NCBI GenBank assembly: GCA_963971285.1
Contig: OZ020258.1
Span: 6,840,614-6,904,613 of the forward strand
Reading direction: 5' to 3'
Length of the DNA: 64,000 bases
Source of the DNA: Astropecten irregularis
Taxonomy: Eukaryota > Echinodermata > Asteroidea > Paxillosida > Astropectinidae
This document shows positions 58,401 to 61,400 of the stretch, one piece after another (within the stretch, counting starts at the first letter, position 1; each line of letters opens with the position of its first letter). The notes under the pieces were generated by a model. It worked only from the letters and a program-made list of their open reading frames with translations. It was not told the origin of the DNA and did not search any database. The translations under genes were made by a program, and so were the position numbers.

Positions 58401-61400
58401 ATAATTTGTTATTCTTATGAAACAAATGAGTTTTGAAGAGGACAAAACTTAACGAGATAAAAAAAAAAAAAAAAAAAGATTTCAAAATACCATGGGCATT
58501 TTTCATTGTTTTCTCAAAAAGTGGGTCTGTTATTGAATCTTCCTTGATACTTTTGCCCATGAATCTGCATTTCTTTGAAAAACCCCATAGTATAAAATTA
58601 CCTTCAAACTAATAAAATAAACAGAACAAAACAAATAAATTAAAACTGAACAACCAATCTTCACTACATTCATCAATCACATAAATGAAAAACAAAACAA
58701 AAAACAATCCCCAATAGTTTATCACCGTCCCCAAATGGTTTCCATTCAACAGGAAATTAACCCGCCGGTACGAAATGACCAAGTTTCCAATTCATAAGCC
58801 CTCCTTCCATCCCGCAATCACAGTCCATAAATTGCTCAGTTATTTATTTCTCCATAAAGCAGCAGACGTAGACGATCCCGCCACGGGATTATTAATGAAA
58901 ACTTCTTGTTAGCACTGCTGCCTTTTTTGCAAAGAGCAATAAATCTGTGGGTGGCTGGTTTCACGCTACACGATTTGGCAGTGTACTGTGATCAGGAAGG
59001 TAATAAGAAGAAGTTCTTTCTCTTTGCAAGAACAAAACCTCTTGACATTTAATATTTATGTGCTTTTATAAGTCCTACGATTTATAGTTTGGGTTGGTGA
59101 AATTGACCCCAATCCAATTCTTTTCATCTTTAGTTTATTTGCATATCTAATATTTTTCCTCAGGAAATTAAACGAGCACATGAGTTTCTTACCCCCCCCC
59201 CCTCCCAAAAATATAATTTTTCCTACTTTGAAACTGAAATTAAAAACACACATGGTTGCCTGTACAGTGTACATGGTGTACATGTACATGGTCCAATATT
59301 ACAGCTCCACATGCAACAGATCGTAAGGAAAAGTGGACCTCTGAACACAAGAGGGCAGCATTTATTCCAGTCCAAGTATTCTAATCTAGACTTGTCACAA
59401 GAGGGCGCTATTCGCTTTCCTACCACAAAACTTGACAGTCATTGCGAATAATTATAGGCCGTTTACGAAACGGAGGCTCAGGCTCAATCTCGGACTCCGG
59501 CTCCATTTTGTGAATCCATTCTGAAGTAACGGGTATCAAAATAGATGCTTTTGGCTGTTGTTCTGAAGTAGATTCTCCGGTTTGAAAAGGAAAACCGAGC
59601 TTCAGCTGTGAAAAACCACAACCTATATTTTCAGCATATGGATGACAGAGCTAGAGCCTGAGCCTGAGCCTAAGCCTCCGTTTCGAAAACATTCATAGAA
59701 AGTAGTGACAGAGGGCTTCCAAAGTTGGATGCCAAATGACCAATATTAGCAGCAGTTGCAAGAAGAGAATTGATTGACAATAACACAGTACGCATACATG
59801 CATCTTTTGTATACACATTACAAATTTATTATTGTCCCTGGTCATCGGGCCATAATTTACATTCCTGAAACCATCTCAACTCCCTTGGGAGTATATAGCC
59901 CCATGTTTATACCATTAGGTGCATAAGAGGCTAATCAAACCACAAAGCCATCTCTACCCTCGCAGGTACCCATTTACACCTGGGTGAAGAGGAGCAATAT
60001 GTGACAAAGCGTCTTGCCCAAGGATGCAAGCACCACTAACCCATGGCTGGATTCGAACCCACAATCTGTAGATTGATCACAAGCCCTTGAGTACGACACG
60101 CCAGACCAATAGGCCACAGCATCCCAATAGGCAAAGATAATGCACATAGTGCAGTTGTACTAATGGTTAGCACAGTCAGCCCCGATCCAAAAATAAATCA
60201 TGCACAAATACGTCTTATCTTCACAAATTAGGAGAAAATGATCAAAGAAATTTAATAAAGGAGAGAACTTGGTATATATAACTCCTCAGTTTTGCCAGAT
60301 CTTTTCCATTTTTTCACAATAATTAGGCACGGGAAATAAACTGAGATTGAAATCAACAAAAATATTCAGAGATACATACCCCCTCCTTGGTCGCCGAAGC
60401 AAATTTTGTTGCTCCCAACGCAAAAGTAGACCAACCCTGCAAAACAGAAAATTGCCAGAAAAACCTTTCAATATGGAAGAAGTTTTGTCCAATGATCTGG
60501 AAATATGTGTATTTTGTGAGCAAAAAGAAAAACAAACAGACAATTTTTTGGTGGAAATTAACGGAGATATTAACTGACCACAGTAATGACATCACACGAG
60601 TGATTTGGCCAGCGCGCTGCAAAATCCCCGGAGGTCAGACAAACATTGACTCACACATGTAGTGTACACCATGCATGCACACAAGCACACCCACCACACG
60701 TTTGTATGGTTGCAATGTTTGTCTGAGAACCAGTGTGACATCAGAGAATTTAGCCTTTTTTTTTTTTAGAGCAAGTGCGGAGCGCTATTTGGGACACCGC
60801 CAACATAGATCTGGATATAAGTCGGTAAAGTGCCGGTGCAGTATTCCAGTGGTTTAATACTGGTTTGAATTCCGCTCCAGTCAATTTTTCTTTGAATGAA
60901 CACCAAAAAGCATGACTCTTTGGGTCGCGCTCCAAATTGTGACCCAAATAGTCACGTTTTTTGTAGTTACCCAAATCGCACCGGTACGATTTCTATCAAA
61001 CTGCGCATACGCAGTGAAGCGTGAAGTTGGCATGCATCCTGTGCTAAATTCGCATGCCCGCCTTGCATGATGGAATATAACAAAAAGGTATTTTTTGGTG
61101 AACCATTCACACAGCAAATAATCGCGACTATTTACAAAAAGACGCACTATTAGTGCGATTTGAATCGCGCTCCAAATCGCGATTATTTGTGTCCACACAC
61201 AAATAAGAGCAACTATTTGGGTTTTTACATTTTTGTTTTTACTGAGTAGACTTACGGCACTCAATGATGAGACAGCATTGTCCCATGATTCGTTCTTCTT
61301 TTCTGGTTGCATGGGCGAATTTCCAAATCCGGAATATCTTCCACCTTGACTAGGTGGCAAGTCCCTGAGAAATAAATACAACAAAATACAATGGTCAAGC

